Counted from the first letter of the stretch, positions 19,318 through 28,330 are shown. The stretch is 64,000 nucleotides of DNA from Muribaculaceae bacterium (GCA_009775125.1 VSPD01000001.1:62001-126000), one strand, 5' to 3'. A program made the numbers and translations. Notes: generated by a model not told the origin, from the sequence alone.

Positions 19318-20400
19318 TTAGAGAAGGGCTATAAATTCGTCGAAGAGGAATTCGGTGTCCTTGGGCCCGGATGAGGCCTCGGGGTGGAACTGAGCAGAGA
19401 AGAACGGTTTCGATTTGTGGCGTATGCCTTCGTTTGTGCCGTCGTTCATATTCACAAAGAGCGGCTCCCAGTCGGCGGGAAGAGTGGCCTGGTCGACAGC
19501 GAAACCGTGGTTTTGCGAAGTGATGAAGCAGGTGTTCGTACCTACGCGTTGCACGGGCTGGTTGTGGCTGCGGTGGCCGTATTTGAGTTTGTATGTGGTG
19601 GCGCCGGCGGCTTTTGCCAGAAGCTGATTGCCCATGCAGATGCCGCAGATGGGCTTGCCGATTGCCATGGCCTTGCGGATGTTTTCGACGGTTTTGTCGG
19701 CGAAGTCGGGATTGCCCGGGCCGTTGGAGATGAATACCCCGTCGTAAGGGATAGAAGTGAAATCGTAGTCCCAGGGCACACGCACCACCTTTACGCCGCG
19801 ACGCGTAAGGCATCGCACGATATTGTGCTTCACGCCGCAGTCGACGAGCACGACCGTCTTGTCGCCTTCGCCATATTCCTCGACAGTGGTGCACGAAGTT
19901 TTTGCCACGAGGTTTTCACGGTTGGGGTCGTAGAGGGGGATGTCTTCGGCACGGTCGTCGCCAATAATCACACGGCCGAGCATCGAGCCTTTTTCGCGCA
20001 GATGCTTTGCGAGGGCGCGTGTGTCGATGCCGTAGATGCCGGCCACGTCCTGAGCTTCGAGCCAGTCGGCAAGCGAGCGGTCGGCAAGCCAGTGGCTGTG
20101 CTCCCACGAGTAGTCCTGGGCCACTATTGCGCGGCAATGGATGCGGTCGCCTTCATAGTAGGCGCTAAGATTCGATGAGTCGGATTGCTGTTGCGGGGGA
20201 ACGCCGTAGTTGCCCAGCAGCGGGAAAGTGGTGACGAGAATCTGACCTTCATAAGAAGGGTCTGTAAGACTTTCGGGATACCCCGTCATAGCCGTGTTGA
20301 ACACTACCTCGCCGGAAGTCGAGCGGCGACTTCCGAACGAATATCCCTGGAAACGTGTGCCGTCCTCCAGTTCGAGGACAGCGCTTAAAGTCTGGCGCAT
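19318..20400 (-). CDS. carA: Carbamoyl-phosphate synthase small subunit
   Basis: 360 aa glutamine amidotransferase subunit that supplies ammonia to CarB. The N-terminal CPSase small-chain domain (LELEDGTRFQGYSFG, FNTAMTGYPESLTDPSY) is followed by a class I GATase domain with the nucleophile Cys in ICGICMGNQLLA and the His/Glu pair in AQFHPEASSGP. It is first in the carA-carB-coiled-coil operon, with a -7 promoter element 26 nt upstream of the ATG. Confidence 0.97.
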   Translation of the reverse strand: MRQTLSAVLELEDGTRFQGYSFGSRRSTSGEVVFNTAMTGYPESLTDPSYEGQILVTTFPLLGNYGVPPQQQSDSSNLSAYYEGDRIHCRAIVAQDYSWEHSHWLADRSLADWLEAQDVAGIYGIDTRALAKHLREKGSMLGRVIIGDDRAEDIPLYDPNRENLVAKTSCTTVEEYGEGDKTVVLVDCGVKHNIVRCLTRRGVKVVRVPWDYDFTSIPYDGVFISNGPGNPDFADKTVENIRKAMAIGKPICGICMGNQLLAKAAGATTYKLKYGHRSHNQPVQRVGTNTCFITSQNHGFAVDQATLPADWEPLFVNMNDGTNEGIRHKSKPFFSAQFHPEASSGPKDTEFLFDEFIALL

Positions 20401-20425
20401 ACGCTAAGATGTCGGTTAATTTTTG

Positions 20426-20433
20426 CAAAGGTA
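20426..20433 (-). promoter_or_regulatory. Bacteroidetes -7 promoter element (TACCTTTG) of carA
   Basis: TAnnTTTG on the minus strand, 26 nt before the carA start codon. The leader is short, with no room for a long regulatory leader. Confidence 0.75.
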
Positions 20434-20506
20434 CAACATTTTTGCGACATAGCCCCTCAAAATGCCGGGAAAAATTTCCGCCATGCTTTTTCCCGTCATA
20501 AAAAAG

Positions 20507-20604
20507 CGCAAGCGACCCGCCCGTCGGCAGGTCGCTAACATTGCAGGAACATAAGCCTCCGGCTTGTAAAAAATCTGCCACAAGCCGGAGGCTTGTGTTC
20601 CTGC
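20507..20604. repeat. Hairpin plus REP-like inverted pair, family A, AAGCC/GGCTT variant
   Basis: 20509-20534 forms a GCGACC...GGTCGC hairpin. 20543-20567 and 20580-20604 are inverted copies of the family A unit (25-bp stem, one mismatch) around a 12-nt AT-rich linker. The pair lies 16 nt after the stop of the lipoprotein gene at 20620, so it probably terminates that operon. Confidence 0.8.
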
Positions 20605-20619
20605 CGGGTCCATACATTC

Positions 20620-21183
20620 CTACTTCACGAAAGTGACTTTGGTGGTGTTTTCCCACTCGCCGTCGTCGACACGCACTTTCATCGACTCGATGGCATTACG
20701 AGCCTCCGAAGTGAATTCAATCTTATTGTGTGTGCCGTCGGGCCAGTTTATCGTAAACGTCTCGTTGTGGTTCTCCGTACCGTCGAATTCGCCGAAACGT
20801 ATCCGAGGCAATGCCTCCGGGAAATCCGCAGGGTCGAGGTAAAAGACGTATAGACCATAATAATTAGCCTCAACAGCCCTGCTTTTAAAATAATCATCTC
20901 TGGCGCCAGCCTCCACCAGTGGCTTTGTTGCGTTTTGATATGTATACGAAACATTGGCAGAAAGATTTTCCTTATCAAGAATTCCGTGATATTCAGGCGA
21001 AAACAAATTATTGCCCTCCACGTCTTCTATAACTATATCCACTTCCGCCAGATAATAATCCCACACCCAACCCTCATCGGGGTCAGGAGTCGGCTCCGGA
21101 GTCGGCTGTGGCTTCGGCTCGTCGTTAGAACAACCATAAATAACAGCCAATAATATCAGTGATATAAATTTAAAATATTTCAT
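20620..21183 (-). CDS. Small lipoprotein, paralogue of 21229-21756
   Basis: 187 aa with a lipoprotein signal (C18 in IYGCSND), a Pro/Thr linker of PTPEPTPDPD repeats, then a globular domain with AEVDIVIEDVEGNNLFSP, RIRFGEFDGTENHNE and INWPDGTHNKIEFTSEA. The same key words occur in the next gene upstream (GNDLFS, FGEFDGGENQHE, INWPDGTSN, EFKSEA), so the two are tandem duplicates. It is the third gene after a C10 peptidase. In Bacteroides fragilis some C10 peptidases are encoded beside small inhibitor proteins; an inhibitor or immunity role is inferred by position only. Confidence 0.8.
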   Translation of the reverse strand: MKYFKFISLILLAVIYGCSNDEPKPQPTPEPTPDPDEGWVWDYYLAEVDIVIEDVEGNNLFSPEYHGILDKENLSANVSYTYQNATKPLVEAGARDDYFKSRAVEANYYGLYVFYLDPADFPEALPRIRFGEFDGTENHNETFTINWPDGTHNKIEFTSEARNAIESMKVRVDDGEWENTTKVTFVK

Positions 21184-21228
21184 TTCTGCTTTGTTTTTTT
21201 ATCAAAAAACGACAATGCGCTTATAGCA

Positions 21229-21756
21229 TTATTTTATAAACGTCACTTCGAACGTTTTTTGCCACGGTGAACCGTCGACAGATATTTCGGTCGTTGTAAG
21301 CGAACGCAAGGCCTCCGATTTAAATTCCACCGTGTTGGAAGTGCCGTCCGGCCAATTTATTATCACTTTCTCATGCTGATTTTCACCGCCGTCAAACTCG
21401 CCAAACAGCATCGGGCCGGATACAGGCCCGCCCCACGACTCAGGCAAATACAGGCCATGAAAAACATACAGATTAGGCACTTTATCAGATTCTACCTCCG
21501 GACAATCCTGCTTCAAGTCGTAATTAAGAGGATACGTTTTCCCTCCATATTCATATGTAATACTTTGTGCAATATTCTCCTTGTCGACACACCCGGCATA
21601 GTCTTCTGAAAACAAATCATTACCTGCCGTGTCAACGACCTTAATTGCTATCTGCGCGGGATACGGGTCGGCATCCACCGGCCCATTCTTGTCGGAAGAG
21701 CAGCCGACCAGGGACAGTCCAAGTGACAGAAATAAATATTCAATATAATGTTTCAT
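21229..21756 (-). CDS. Small lipoprotein, paralogue of 20620-21183
   Basis: 175 aa, lipobox LVGCS (C19), short linker, then the same roughly 150-residue domain as its neighbour: VVDTAGNDLFSEDYAG, MLFGEFDGGENQHEKVIINWPDGTSN, EFKSEALRSL, TFEVTFIK. No enzyme motif is present. It begins 6 nt after the C10 peptidase stop and is followed 45 nt later by its paralogue, so the three genes look like one transcript. It is probably anchored in the outer membrane, on the same face as the lipidated peptidase. Confidence 0.8.
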   Translation of the reverse strand: MKHYIEYLFLSLGLSLVGCSSDKNGPVDADPYPAQIAIKVVDTAGNDLFSEDYAGCVDKENIAQSITYEYGGKTYPLNYDLKQDCPEVESDKVPNLYVFHGLYLPESWGGPVSGPMLFGEFDGGENQHEKVIINWPDGTSNTVEFKSEALRSLTTTEISVDGSPWQKTFEVTFIK

Positions 21757-21762
21757 TTCAAT

Positions 21763-23181
21763 CTAATTCTTTGGTTTTATGTTTAGCAAAGTTTTCATAT
21801 TTGCTGAGTAGTCATGATTTGTCATCAAAAAAAACGCATCATTATATCCAAAATTACCCCAATTAAAATAAAAATAGTTTAATTCTGAATAATCCAATTT
21901 AACACCCCCTAAATTGCCATATTTCTTCCACCCTCTAAAATTATAAATATCATAGTGCAATCTATATGAATAGCAATGGACCCGAGACGCGACCCATGCA
22001 TGGCCCATATTATCCGTATTATCACCACGCACGTAAACAGGAGAACCTTTCTTCAAAGACTCGCACATACTGTTTGAATCCGCAACAGAAACACCATCAA
22101 CGGAGTAGCCCCAATTGACAAATACATTTCTCATATCTCCAATATTAGTAGAAGTTCCGAAATCCTCATATCTTGCCCCGGCACTCTGCGCAATATTATA
22201 CAAGAAATCGGACGTTTCTTTTGTCGGACTATTTAATGGCATATCCGACCAATCAAATCTTGCTGTTGGATATTCAAAGTATCTCATAATTTGACCTGCC
22301 GCAACAGGCCCACATCCGGCATATGCAAAATCAGACATAGGCATTTTCTTTGGAGGGAAAGATGAGTTATATTTATTGTATTGTCCCCATGTGGATTGCA
22401 CCGTCGGTGGAGTGGTAATCTCCACACATTCCTCCGAATAGACAAGCGTTGCAAAATCCTGCCAAAAATCTTCGTACATCCAGTAAACTCCCGAAGCGAT
22501 ATTTTCTGCATTTCCAACATATTCGTAGCCCAATATGCTCCCCCAGTTCGATCCATATGGATACACTTCACACTTTTCATTTCTCAAATCATTTACAGAT
22601 TGATAATAGATTTGGGTTAATTCCTCGTATTCTTCATCAGAAATCATTTCATGGTGGCCAGGGCCGCGGAGGATAGGGGCGTTGCTTTTGGCAGAATATT
22701 TGAGCCATTCGATATTGTTAACGGCTTTTTCTTTCTCGGGCAAAGAGGCGGATTCTTTTACGGCATTAATGGTGCTTTCTTCCCAGACGTCGAGGCCGGA
22801 GGACATGAAGCGCGACACATCGTAATTGCCCGTTTCGGCATAGGCAAGGATGGGATGATAGTCTTTGGTCGCGCTTACGAGCACGAAACCTCCATTGTCG
22901 GCATAGTTTATAACATAGATTGCCGGGCTGCCTTCGGAATCATAAATAGTGGAGAGTGTGTAATCCTTGTCGGATTGAGAGCGACCGCGATTTTCTTTGG
23001 AGCCGTTTCCGAAAATCGACACTACATTTTGCAGGTCGGCTTTTGTCACGGCAGAACCTGCATCCGCATCAACCGCAACATCCGGCATACTTTGCGACAC
23101 AGGCGAAGCCGGCTCGAACTCATCGTTCGAACAGCCGACAAGGGCAAGACCAAGAAGCAGGGAGAGGCATGTCTTTTTCAT
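21763..23181 (-). CDS. Lipoprotein C10 family cysteine peptidase
   Basis: 472 aa. Lipobox LVGCS (C17), then a SpeB-like prodomain (about 48-150, YTLSTIYDSEGSPAIYVINYADNGGFVLVSAT), then the catalytic domain. The nucleophile is C290 in YAGCGPVAAGQIMRYF, the His is H394 in NMGHAWVA, and YFYFNWGNFGYNDAFF corresponds to the C-terminal Trp motif. The usual GCVATA is GCGPVA here. It has no T9SS tail, so it is held by lipid, unlike the C10 peptidase at 4463. The start chosen is ATG 23181; the frame open to 23205 would run into the promoter. Codon use is less GC-rich in the catalytic half than in the N-terminal half. Confidence 0.88.
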   Translation of the reverse strand: MKKTCLSLLLGLALVGCSNDEFEPASPVSQSMPDVAVDADAGSAVTKADLQNVVSIFGNGSKENRGRSQSDKDYTLSTIYDSEGSPAIYVINYADNGGFVLVSATKDYHPILAYAETGNYDVSRFMSSGLDVWEESTINAVKESASLPEKEKAVNNIEWLKYSAKSNAPILRGPGHHEMISDEEYEELTQIYYQSVNDLRNEKCEVYPYGSNWGSILGYEYVGNAENIASGVYWMYEDFWQDFATLVYSEECVEITTPPTVQSTWGQYNKYNSSFPPKKMPMSDFAYAGCGPVAAGQIMRYFEYPTARFDWSDMPLNSPTKETSDFLYNIAQSAGARYEDFGTSTNIGDMRNVFVNWGYSVDGVSVADSNSMCESLKKGSPVYVRGDNTDNMGHAWVASRVHCYSYRLHYDIYNFRGWKKYGNLGGVKLDYSELNYFYFNWGNFGYNDAFFLMTNHDYSANMKTLLNIKPKN

Positions 23182-23202
23182 AAGATAATATTTTGGTGCG
23201 TA

Positions 23203-23210
23203 CAAATATA
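23203..23210 (-). promoter_or_regulatory. Bacteroidetes -7 promoter element (TATATTTG)
   Basis: TAnnTTTG on the minus strand 22 nt before the ATG of the C10 lipoprotein peptidase. It implies a very short leader. Confidence 0.7.
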
Positions 23211-23289
23211 CAATTTAGATTATAAAATCGCAAGGATATTTATGTTAATAATAGTTAAAATATCCTCGTGGCATATTTACAGAACAAAA

Positions 23290-23400
23290 TATCAAAAAGA
23301 GTGTGACTCCGTCACACCGTGGTATCTACGTTTGACTTCCCCACGGCTGAAGCCGGGGGTTACCTGAAAGACTGTGGCTCCGCCACAAAGCGAGACATAT
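23290..23400. repeat. Cluster of short perfect hairpins in gene-free DNA
   Basis: Contains GTGTGAC TCC GTCACAC (23301-23317) and TGTGGC TCC GCCACA (23373-23387) with an imperfect CACGGCTGAAGCCGGGG between them. The two hairpins share the same TCC loop. No reading frame of interest. Confidence 0.6.
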
Positions 23401-23441
23401 AGCATACATGATTTTTTTAATCATGAGAAAGTTAATGATTA

Positions 23442-23754
23442 AAGTTTCGCACGTATATACATCTGATAGCCAAGACTACATGGTACTCTATACACGGCAA
23501 AGCCGTGACGCTTAATGTTAGCCCCGTATGGCCGGCGCAGCCGACATGCGGGGGCATGCGGGGTTTTGCAAATGCAAATCAATCGCGGTATCGGATCGTA
23601 GCCTGGCGAAGCGTTCGATAACGCCAAACGTGCTGCGAGGCACAGCTTCGCAGTGCTTTTGGTGCATCATAACAGACCGGGCTTGTCGGCATGCTGCCTC
23701 CAAACCCGGTTATCAAAGGAATCACGGCTTCGCCGTGGCTAACTTGCGAAACTT
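23442..23754. repeat. 313-bp hairpin-rich element bounded by 10-bp inverted repeats
   Basis: The ends are AAGTTTCGCA (23442-23451) and TGCGAAACTT (23745-23754). Nested inside are CACGGCAAAGCCGTG (23493-23507) and CACGGCTTCGCCGTG (23723-23737), then further self-complementary stretches (GCGAGGCACAGCTTCGC near 23636). There is no open frame with coding character. It resembles a non-autonomous mobile repeat or a structured RNA; neither can be shown from one copy. Together with flanking DNA it explains the 760-bp gap between the C10 peptidase and pyrB. Confidence 0.5.
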
Positions 23755-23896
23755 GAATTAATGAAATATTCACGGCAATTAACGTGAAAAATTTTACACA
23801 ATCGCGACAATACACGGAATTGACGGTGACGATTGTTTTTGCCGAACACATGTTTTATTTTTTGGACGAGTTTGCATGGGATTTCAAAAAAATGCG

Positions 23897-23904
23897 TAAC
23901 TTTG
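23897..23904 (+). promoter_or_regulatory. Bacteroidetes promoter of pyrB (TTTG ... TAACTTTG)
   Basis: A -7 element TAACTTTG at 23897-23904 with a -33-like TTTG at 23871-23874 (22-nt spacer), 39 nt before the pyrB ATG. Confidence 0.75.
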
Positions 23905-23942
23905 CAATGCGGATATGACTCCGCGAAATTCTTTCTGCAAAA

Positions 23943-24875
23943 ATGAATCCCAACAGCCTTGTATCAATCGCCGACCTTACCAAGGACGAGATTCTCGACC
24001 TTCTGAAAACGGCAGAGTATTTCGAACGGCACCCCAACTCGAAAATCCTCGACGGACGGGTTGCGGCAACGCTTTTCTTTGAACCCTCGACCCGCACACG
24101 CCTCAGTTTTGAAACAGCGGTGAACCGCCTCGGCGGCCGCGTGATAGGTTTTTCCGACGCCTCGACATCGTCGTCGTCGAAAGGAGAGACGCTCCACGAC
24201 ACGATAAAGATGGTGTCGAACTATGTCGACATCATAATCATGCGCCACTTCCTGGAAGGTGCCGCGCGCTATGCCTCGGAGGTGACCGATGTGCCGGTGG
24301 TGAACGCCGGCGACGGAGCCAACCAGCATCCCTCGCAGACGATGCTCGACCTCTATTCGATTTACAAGACGCAGGGCACGCTCTACGACCTGACGATAAC
24401 GATGGTGGGCGACCTGAAATACGGGCGCACCGTGCACTCGCTGATTATGGCGATGCAGTATTTCCGCCCGAAATTCAATTTCGTGGCCTGCCAAGAACTG
24501 GCCATGCCCGACGAGTACAAGCGTTTCTGCGACGAGAAAGGAATACCCTACACCGAGACAACGGATTTCTCGCCCGAGGTGATAAATTCTTCCGATATAA
24601 TATATATGACGCGTGTGCAACGCGAGCGTTTCACCGACATCATGGAATATGAGCGCGTGAAGGATCTCTACAACCTGCACAATTCGATGCTCGACAACTC
24701 GAAGGACAACCTGCGCATTCTCCACCCCCTGCCACGCATCACCGAGATTTCCTACGACGTGGACGCCAACCCCAAGGCTTACTATTTCGACCAGGCCCGC
24801 AACGGCCTCTATGCCCGCCAGGCAATCATCTGCCGCGCCCGCGGCATCAAGCCGGAGGGAATGACGAATGACTAA
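23943..24875 (+). CDS. pyrB: Aspartate carbamoyltransferase catalytic subunit
   Basis: 310 aa enzyme joining carbamoyl phosphate and aspartate, the first committed pyrimidine step, here with its regulatory chain downstream. The carbamoyl-phosphate site [13 protein letters not shown] (about 45-57), the lid loop [16 protein letters not shown] and LHPLPRI are all present. First gene of pyrB-pyrI-flavin reductase, with its own promoter. The last residues and stop overlap an ATGACGAATGACTAA repeat word that also occurs in tandem at 28.3 kb, so the extreme C-terminus (MTND) may have been set by that repeat. Confidence 0.97.
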   Translation: MNPNSLVSIADLTKDEILDLLKTAEYFERHPNSKILDGRVAATLFFEPSTRTRLSFETAVNRLGGRVIGFSDASTSSSSKGETLHDTIKMVSNYVDIIIMRHFLEGAARYASEVTDVPVVNAGDGANQHPSQTMLDLYSIYKTQGTLYDLTITMVGDLKYGRTVHSLIMAMQYFRPKFNFVACQELAMPDEYKRFCDEKGIPYTETTDFSPEVINSSDIIYMTRVQRERFTDIMEYERVKDLYNLHNSMLDNSKDNLRILHPLPRITEISYDVDANPKAYYFDQARNGLYARQAIICRARGIKPEGMTND

Positions 24876-24941
24876 TTTCGAATGACTAATTAGTTTCCGG
24901 GCTACCTTATAACTTATAACTCATACTTTATACTTAGAAAT

Positions 24942-25400
24942 ATGACCGGCAAAAAAGAACTCGCCGTGGCCGCCCTCCGAAACGGCACTGTCATAGACCA
25001 TATACCGTCGGACGTGCTGTTCAAGGCCGTTCGAATCCTCGGGATTGAATCTCTGGGCACGGCCGTGACTATCGGCAACAATCTTGAATCGGGCAAACTC
25101 GGCAAGAAAGGCATAATAAAAGTGGCCGACGTGGAGTTCGACCAGGCCACGCTCGACCGCATCGCCCTTTTGGCCCCGACAGCCGTGGTGAATACTATCC
25201 GCGACTACAATGTGGTGGAGAAGCACCCGGTGACACTCCCCGACACCATCACCGACATAGTGCGCTGCGCCAACCCCAAGTGCATCACCAACAACGAGCC
25301 TATGGCGACACGCTTCCACGTGGTGTCGCGCGAGCCGGTGACAATACGCTGCCACTATTGCAATCACACCGTATCGGGCGACAAGGCCCAGCTGCATTAA
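24942..25400 (+). CDS. pyrI: Aspartate carbamoyltransferase regulatory subunit
   Basis: 152 aa. An N-terminal allosteric nucleotide-binding domain (AALRNGTVIDHIP, TVAITIGNN-like) and a C-terminal zinc domain with four Cys (C109, C114, C137, C140), which clamps the catalytic trimers. It indicates an E. coli-type class B ATCase inhibited by end-product nucleotides. It lies 66 nt after pyrB; the short AT-rich spacer contains direct repeats but no promoter-like sequence. Confidence 0.96.
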   Translation: MTGKKELAVAALRNGTVIDHIPSDVLFKAVRILGIESLGTAVTIGNNLESGKLGKKGIIKVADVEFDQATLDRIALLAPTAVVNTIRDYNVVEKHPVTLPDTITDIVRCANPKCITNNEPMATRFHVVSREPVTIRCHYCNHTVSGDKAQLH

Positions 25401-25404
25401 CGGC

Positions 25405-25968
25405 ATGAAAGTAGACTGGAAACCGGGCACGATGGTATACCCCATCCCTGCGGTGCTTGTAAGTTGCGGCTCGACAGAAGAGCGGCGCAACCTCTTCACC
25501 GTGGCATGGACCGGCACAATCTGCACCAACCCGGCCATGCTCTACATATCGGTGCGCCCCGAGCGGTATTCCTACGATATAATCCGCGAGGAAATGGAAT
25601 TCACCGTTTGCCTCACCACCGAGGCCATGGCACGCGCCACCGACTGGTGCGGCGTACGCTCCGGCCGCGACTACGACAAATGGCGCGAAACGGGGCTTAC
25701 ACCCGTGCGCGGACACAAAGCCGCGTGCTTCTATGTGGAGGAGTCGCCGCTGTGTATCGAATGTCGCGTAAAGGAAATAGTGCACCTCGGGAGCCACGAC
25801 ATGTTTGTGGCCGATGTGCTCAATGTAATTGCCGACGACCGATATATCGACCCTGAAACCGGAGCGTTCGACCTCGCTTCATCCGGGCTTATGGCCTACT
25901 GCCACGGAGGCTACTTCGCCCTTGGTGAAAAATTAGGCAAATTCGGCTTCTCCGTAAAGAAAAAATAG
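25405..25968 (+). CDS. Flavin reductase family protein (flavoredoxin-like)
   Basis: 187 aa with the FMN-binding flavin-reductase-like split barrel: PAVLVSCGSTEERRNLFTVAWTGTICTNPAM near the N-terminus and FTVCLTTEAMARATDWCGVRSG in the middle. It starts 4 nt after pyrI, so it is translated from the same message; the link to pyrimidine synthesis is unexplained but such proteins often form part of Bacteroidales housekeeping operons. Substrate unknown. It ends with TAG. Confidence 0.88.
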   Translation: MKVDWKPGTMVYPIPAVLVSCGSTEERRNLFTVAWTGTICTNPAMLYISVRPERYSYDIIREEMEFTVCLTTEAMARATDWCGVRSGRDYDKWRETGLTPVRGHKAACFYVEESPLCIECRVKEIVHLGSHDMFVADVLNVIADDRYIDPETGAFDLASSGLMAYCHGGYFALGEKLGKFGFSVKKK

Positions 25969-26007
25969 GCCTTATCCAACAAACCGACAAACATTTATTT
26001 TTACAAT

Positions 26008-27288
26008 ATGATTCACGACAAAGCAATTTTCGACATCATCGAGCGCGAACATCAGCGCCAGCAAAAAGGCATCGAACTGATCGCTTCCGAAAACTTCGTT
26101 TCCGACGACGTGATGGCAGCCATGGGCTCGTGCCTCACCAACAAATACGCCGAAGGCTATCCCGGCCACCGCTACTATGGCGGATGCCAGGTGGTGGACG
26201 AAGCCGAACAACTCGCCATCGACCGCATCAAGCAACTCTTTGATGCCGAATATGCCAACGTCCAGCCCCACTCCGGCGCACAAGCCAACATGGCCGTGTT
26301 CATGACATGTCTCAAACCGGGCGACAAGTTCCTCGGCCTCAACCTCAGCCACGGCGGCCACCTCTCGCACGGAAGCCCCGTGAACTTCTCCGGCCTCGTG
26401 TTCCAGGCCCTGGAATATAACGTCAATGCCGAAACCGGCCTTGTCGACTACGACCAGATGGAAGAAGTGGCCCTGCGCGAACGTCCGAAACTCATCATCG
26501 GCGGCGCCTCTGCCTACTCCCGCGAATGGGACTATGCCCGCATGCGCAAGATTGCCGACGAAATCGGCGCCATCTTCATGGTAGACATGGCGCACCCCGC
26601 AGGACTCATTGCCGCCGGACTGCTCGACAACCCGCTCAAATACGCTCATATCGTGACATCGACCACCCACAAGACCCTCCGCGGCCCGCGCGGCGGCATC
26701 ATCCTTTTGGGCAAGGATTTCGAAAATCCCTGGGGCAAGACCAATCCCAAAGGCCAGGTGCGCATGATGTCGCAGCTCATTGACTCCGCCGTGTTCCCCG
26801 GCGTGCAGGGCGGCCCGCTCGAACACGTTATCGCAGCCAAAGCCGTGGCATTCGGCGAAGCTCTCCAACCCTCGTGGAAGGAATATGCCACCACCGTGCG
26901 CGACAACGCAGCGGTAATGGCACAGGCTCTCATCGACAAGGGCTACAAGGTGATTTCCGGCGGCACCGACAACCACTGCATCCTCGTCGACCTCCGCACC
27001 AAATTCCCCGACCTCACCGGCAAGGTGGCCGAACGCGTGCTTGTGGAAGCCGACATCACAGCCAACAAGAACATGGTGCCGTTCGATTCCCGTTCGCCGT
27101 TCCAAACCTCGGGTATCCGTCTTGGCACAGCCGCCATCACCACACGCGGCGCCAAAGCTCCGCTCATGGGCGAAATCGTGGAGATGATCGACACCGTGCT
27201 CTCCCACCCCGAAGATCCGGCAGTAATAGCCGCCGTGCGTGAGAAAGTCAACGCCACCATGGCCGGCTATCCCATGTTCGCTTACTAA
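26008..27288 (+). CDS. glyA: Serine hydroxymethyltransferase
   Basis: 426 aa PLP enzyme interconverting serine and glycine with tetrahydrofolate, the main source of one-carbon units. Signature parts: [42 protein letters not shown], and the PLP lysine K222 in [13 protein letters not shown]. It follows the flavin reductase by 39 nt. A perfect 12-bp hairpin without a T-run follows 6 nt after the stop, before ispD. The 510-codon frame opposite is a shadow. Confidence 0.97.
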   Translation: MIHDKAIFDIIEREHQRQQKGIELIASENFVSDDVMAAMGSCLTNKYAEGYPGHRYYGGCQVVDEAEQLAIDRIKQLFDAEYANVQPHSGAQANMAVFMTCLKPGDKFLGLNLSHGGHLSHGSPVNFSGLVFQALEYNVNAETGLVDYDQMEEVALRERPKLIIGGASAYSREWDYARMRKIADEIGAIFMVDMAHPAGLIAAGLLDNPLKYAHIVTSTTHKTLRGPRGGIILLGKDFENPWGKTNPKGQVRMMSQLIDSAVFPGVQGGPLEHVIAAKAVAFGEALQPSWKEYATTVRDNAAVMAQALIDKGYKVISGGTDNHCILVDLRTKFPDLTGKVAERVLVEADITANKNMVPFDSRSPFQTSGIRLGTAAITTRGAKAPLMGEIVEMIDTVLSHPEDPAVIAAVREKVNATMAGYPMFAY

Positions 27289-27294
27289 AAATTT

Positions 27295-27322
27295 AAGGAC
27301 TTTAAAGGCTTTTAAAGTCCTT
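27295..27322. repeat. Perfect 12-bp hairpin between glyA and ispD
   Basis: AAGGACTTTAAA (27295-27306), loop GGCT, TTTAAAGTCCTT (27311-27322). There is no T-tract, so it may stabilise the glyA mRNA end or act as a partial terminator. It lies 21 nt before the ispD start. Confidence 0.7.
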
Positions 27323-27343
27323 AATGACCTTAAACTCAGATTT

Positions 27344-28024
27344 TTGAAAAAGTATATCATAATTGTCGCTGCCGGACGGGGAAACCGCTTCGGCAGCGAC
27401 CTTCCAAAACAGTTTTGCATGCTTGGGCAGCGTCCCGTGCTTATGCATGCGGTGATTGCCATGGCTCGCGCCGTGCCCGATGCCGAACTCATCGTTGTGG
27501 TCAACGACGCCTACCGCGACCTCTGGCTCAAAATGTGCGAATCGGCCGGCTTCGCCTCGCCCCGTCTTGTATCGGGAGGCGATACACGTTTCCAGTCGGT
27601 GAAAAACGCTCTCGACTCTATAAGCGCCGACGCCCCTGCCGATGCCATCGTGCTTGTACACGACGGCGCGCGTCCGGTGGTGAAGCGCGACATGGTGCGC
27701 CGTGTCGTCGAGGCCACAGTGGCAAATGCCGCCGCTGTGCCTGTGGTGCCGGTAACCGACTCGCTCCGCGAGATTGATGCCGACGGCTCGTCGGTGCCCT
27801 TCGACCGCTCGCGCGTAGTAGGCGTGCAGACACCCCAAGGCTTCCGCCTTGCCGACTTGCGCAACGCCTACTCACACGGATACACGCCGTCGATGACCGA
27901 CGACGCCTCCGTGTGGCAAATCGCAGGCCTTCCGGCCCCGGCTCTTGTAGAAGGCTCGCCGCTCAACATCAAAATCACCCACCCGCGCGACATCGACATC
28001 GCCGATCTTTTCATCAACAGATAA
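27344..28024 (+). CDS. ispD: 2-C-methyl-D-erythritol 4-phosphate cytidylyltransferase
   Basis: 226 aa. It makes CDP-methylerythritol in the MEP isoprenoid pathway. The CTP-binding start VAAGRGNRFGSDLPKQF (residues about 8-24), HDGARP and GVQTPQGF match the family, and ITHPRDIDIAD near the C-terminus is typical. The start is inferred as TTG 27344: the frame opening at 27239 lies inside glyA, and no in-frame ATG lies between the glyA stop and the nucleotide-binding motif. Confidence 0.92.
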   Translation: MKKYIIIVAAGRGNRFGSDLPKQFCMLGQRPVLMHAVIAMARAVPDAELIVVVNDAYRDLWLKMCESAGFASPRLVSGGDTRFQSVKNALDSISADAPADAIVLVHDGARPVVKRDMVRRVVEATVANAAAVPVVPVTDSLREIDADGSSVPFDRSRVVGVQTPQGFRLADLRNAYSHGYTPSMTDDASVWQIAGLPAPALVEGSPLNIKITHPRDIDIADLFINR

Positions 28025-28036
28025 ACAACCGAGAAA

Positions 28037-28330
28037 ATGGTAAAACATATCGTAACATTCAAACTCACCGGCACCGATGCCGAACGTGCCGATGTGGCCG
28101 CCCGTTTCAAAGCCGCTCTCGAAGCCCTGCCGGAGCAAATCGACGTGCTGCAAAGCATTGAAGTTGGAGTAAACGAAAATCCCGCCGAGCAATGGGATGT
28201 AGTGCTCACGGCAGTCGTGCCCACAATGGCCGACGTGGATGTCTATGCCAAACATCCCGCCCATGTGGCCGCCGCCGCGCTCCTCGCCGGCCATAAAGCC
28301 GACCGCGCCTGCGTCGACTATAATTTCTAA
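28037..28330 (+). CDS. Dabb-domain (stress-responsive alpha/beta barrel) protein
   Basis: 97 aa, matching the small dimeric Dabb ferredoxin-like fold: MVKHIVTFKL, PEQIDVLQSIEVGVNENP, DVVLTAVVPTMADVDVYAKHPAHVAA. Function in bacteria is unknown. It lies 12 nt after ispD and ends the operon. Confidence 0.88.
   Translation: MVKHIVTFKLTGTDAERADVAARFKAALEALPEQIDVLQSIEVGVNENPAEQWDVVLTAVVPTMADVDVYAKHPAHVAAAALLAGHKADRACVDYNF

Noticed and set aside
17085..19334. 749-codon open frame opposite carB, and similar long frames opposite glyA (25972-27504), the antiporter (13002-14276), guaB (44251-45612) and the C10 peptidase tail (5651-6802)
   Set aside because: They lie antisense to genes with clear family identity, their translations are Val/Gly/His/Asp-rich without domains, and they arise from the GC-biased third positions of the real genes.
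23290..23760. tRNA or rRNA fragments in the hairpin-rich gap
   Set aside because: No TPsiC-like GGTTCGAATCC, no acceptor/anticodon arrangement, and no rRNA-like conserved words are visible.
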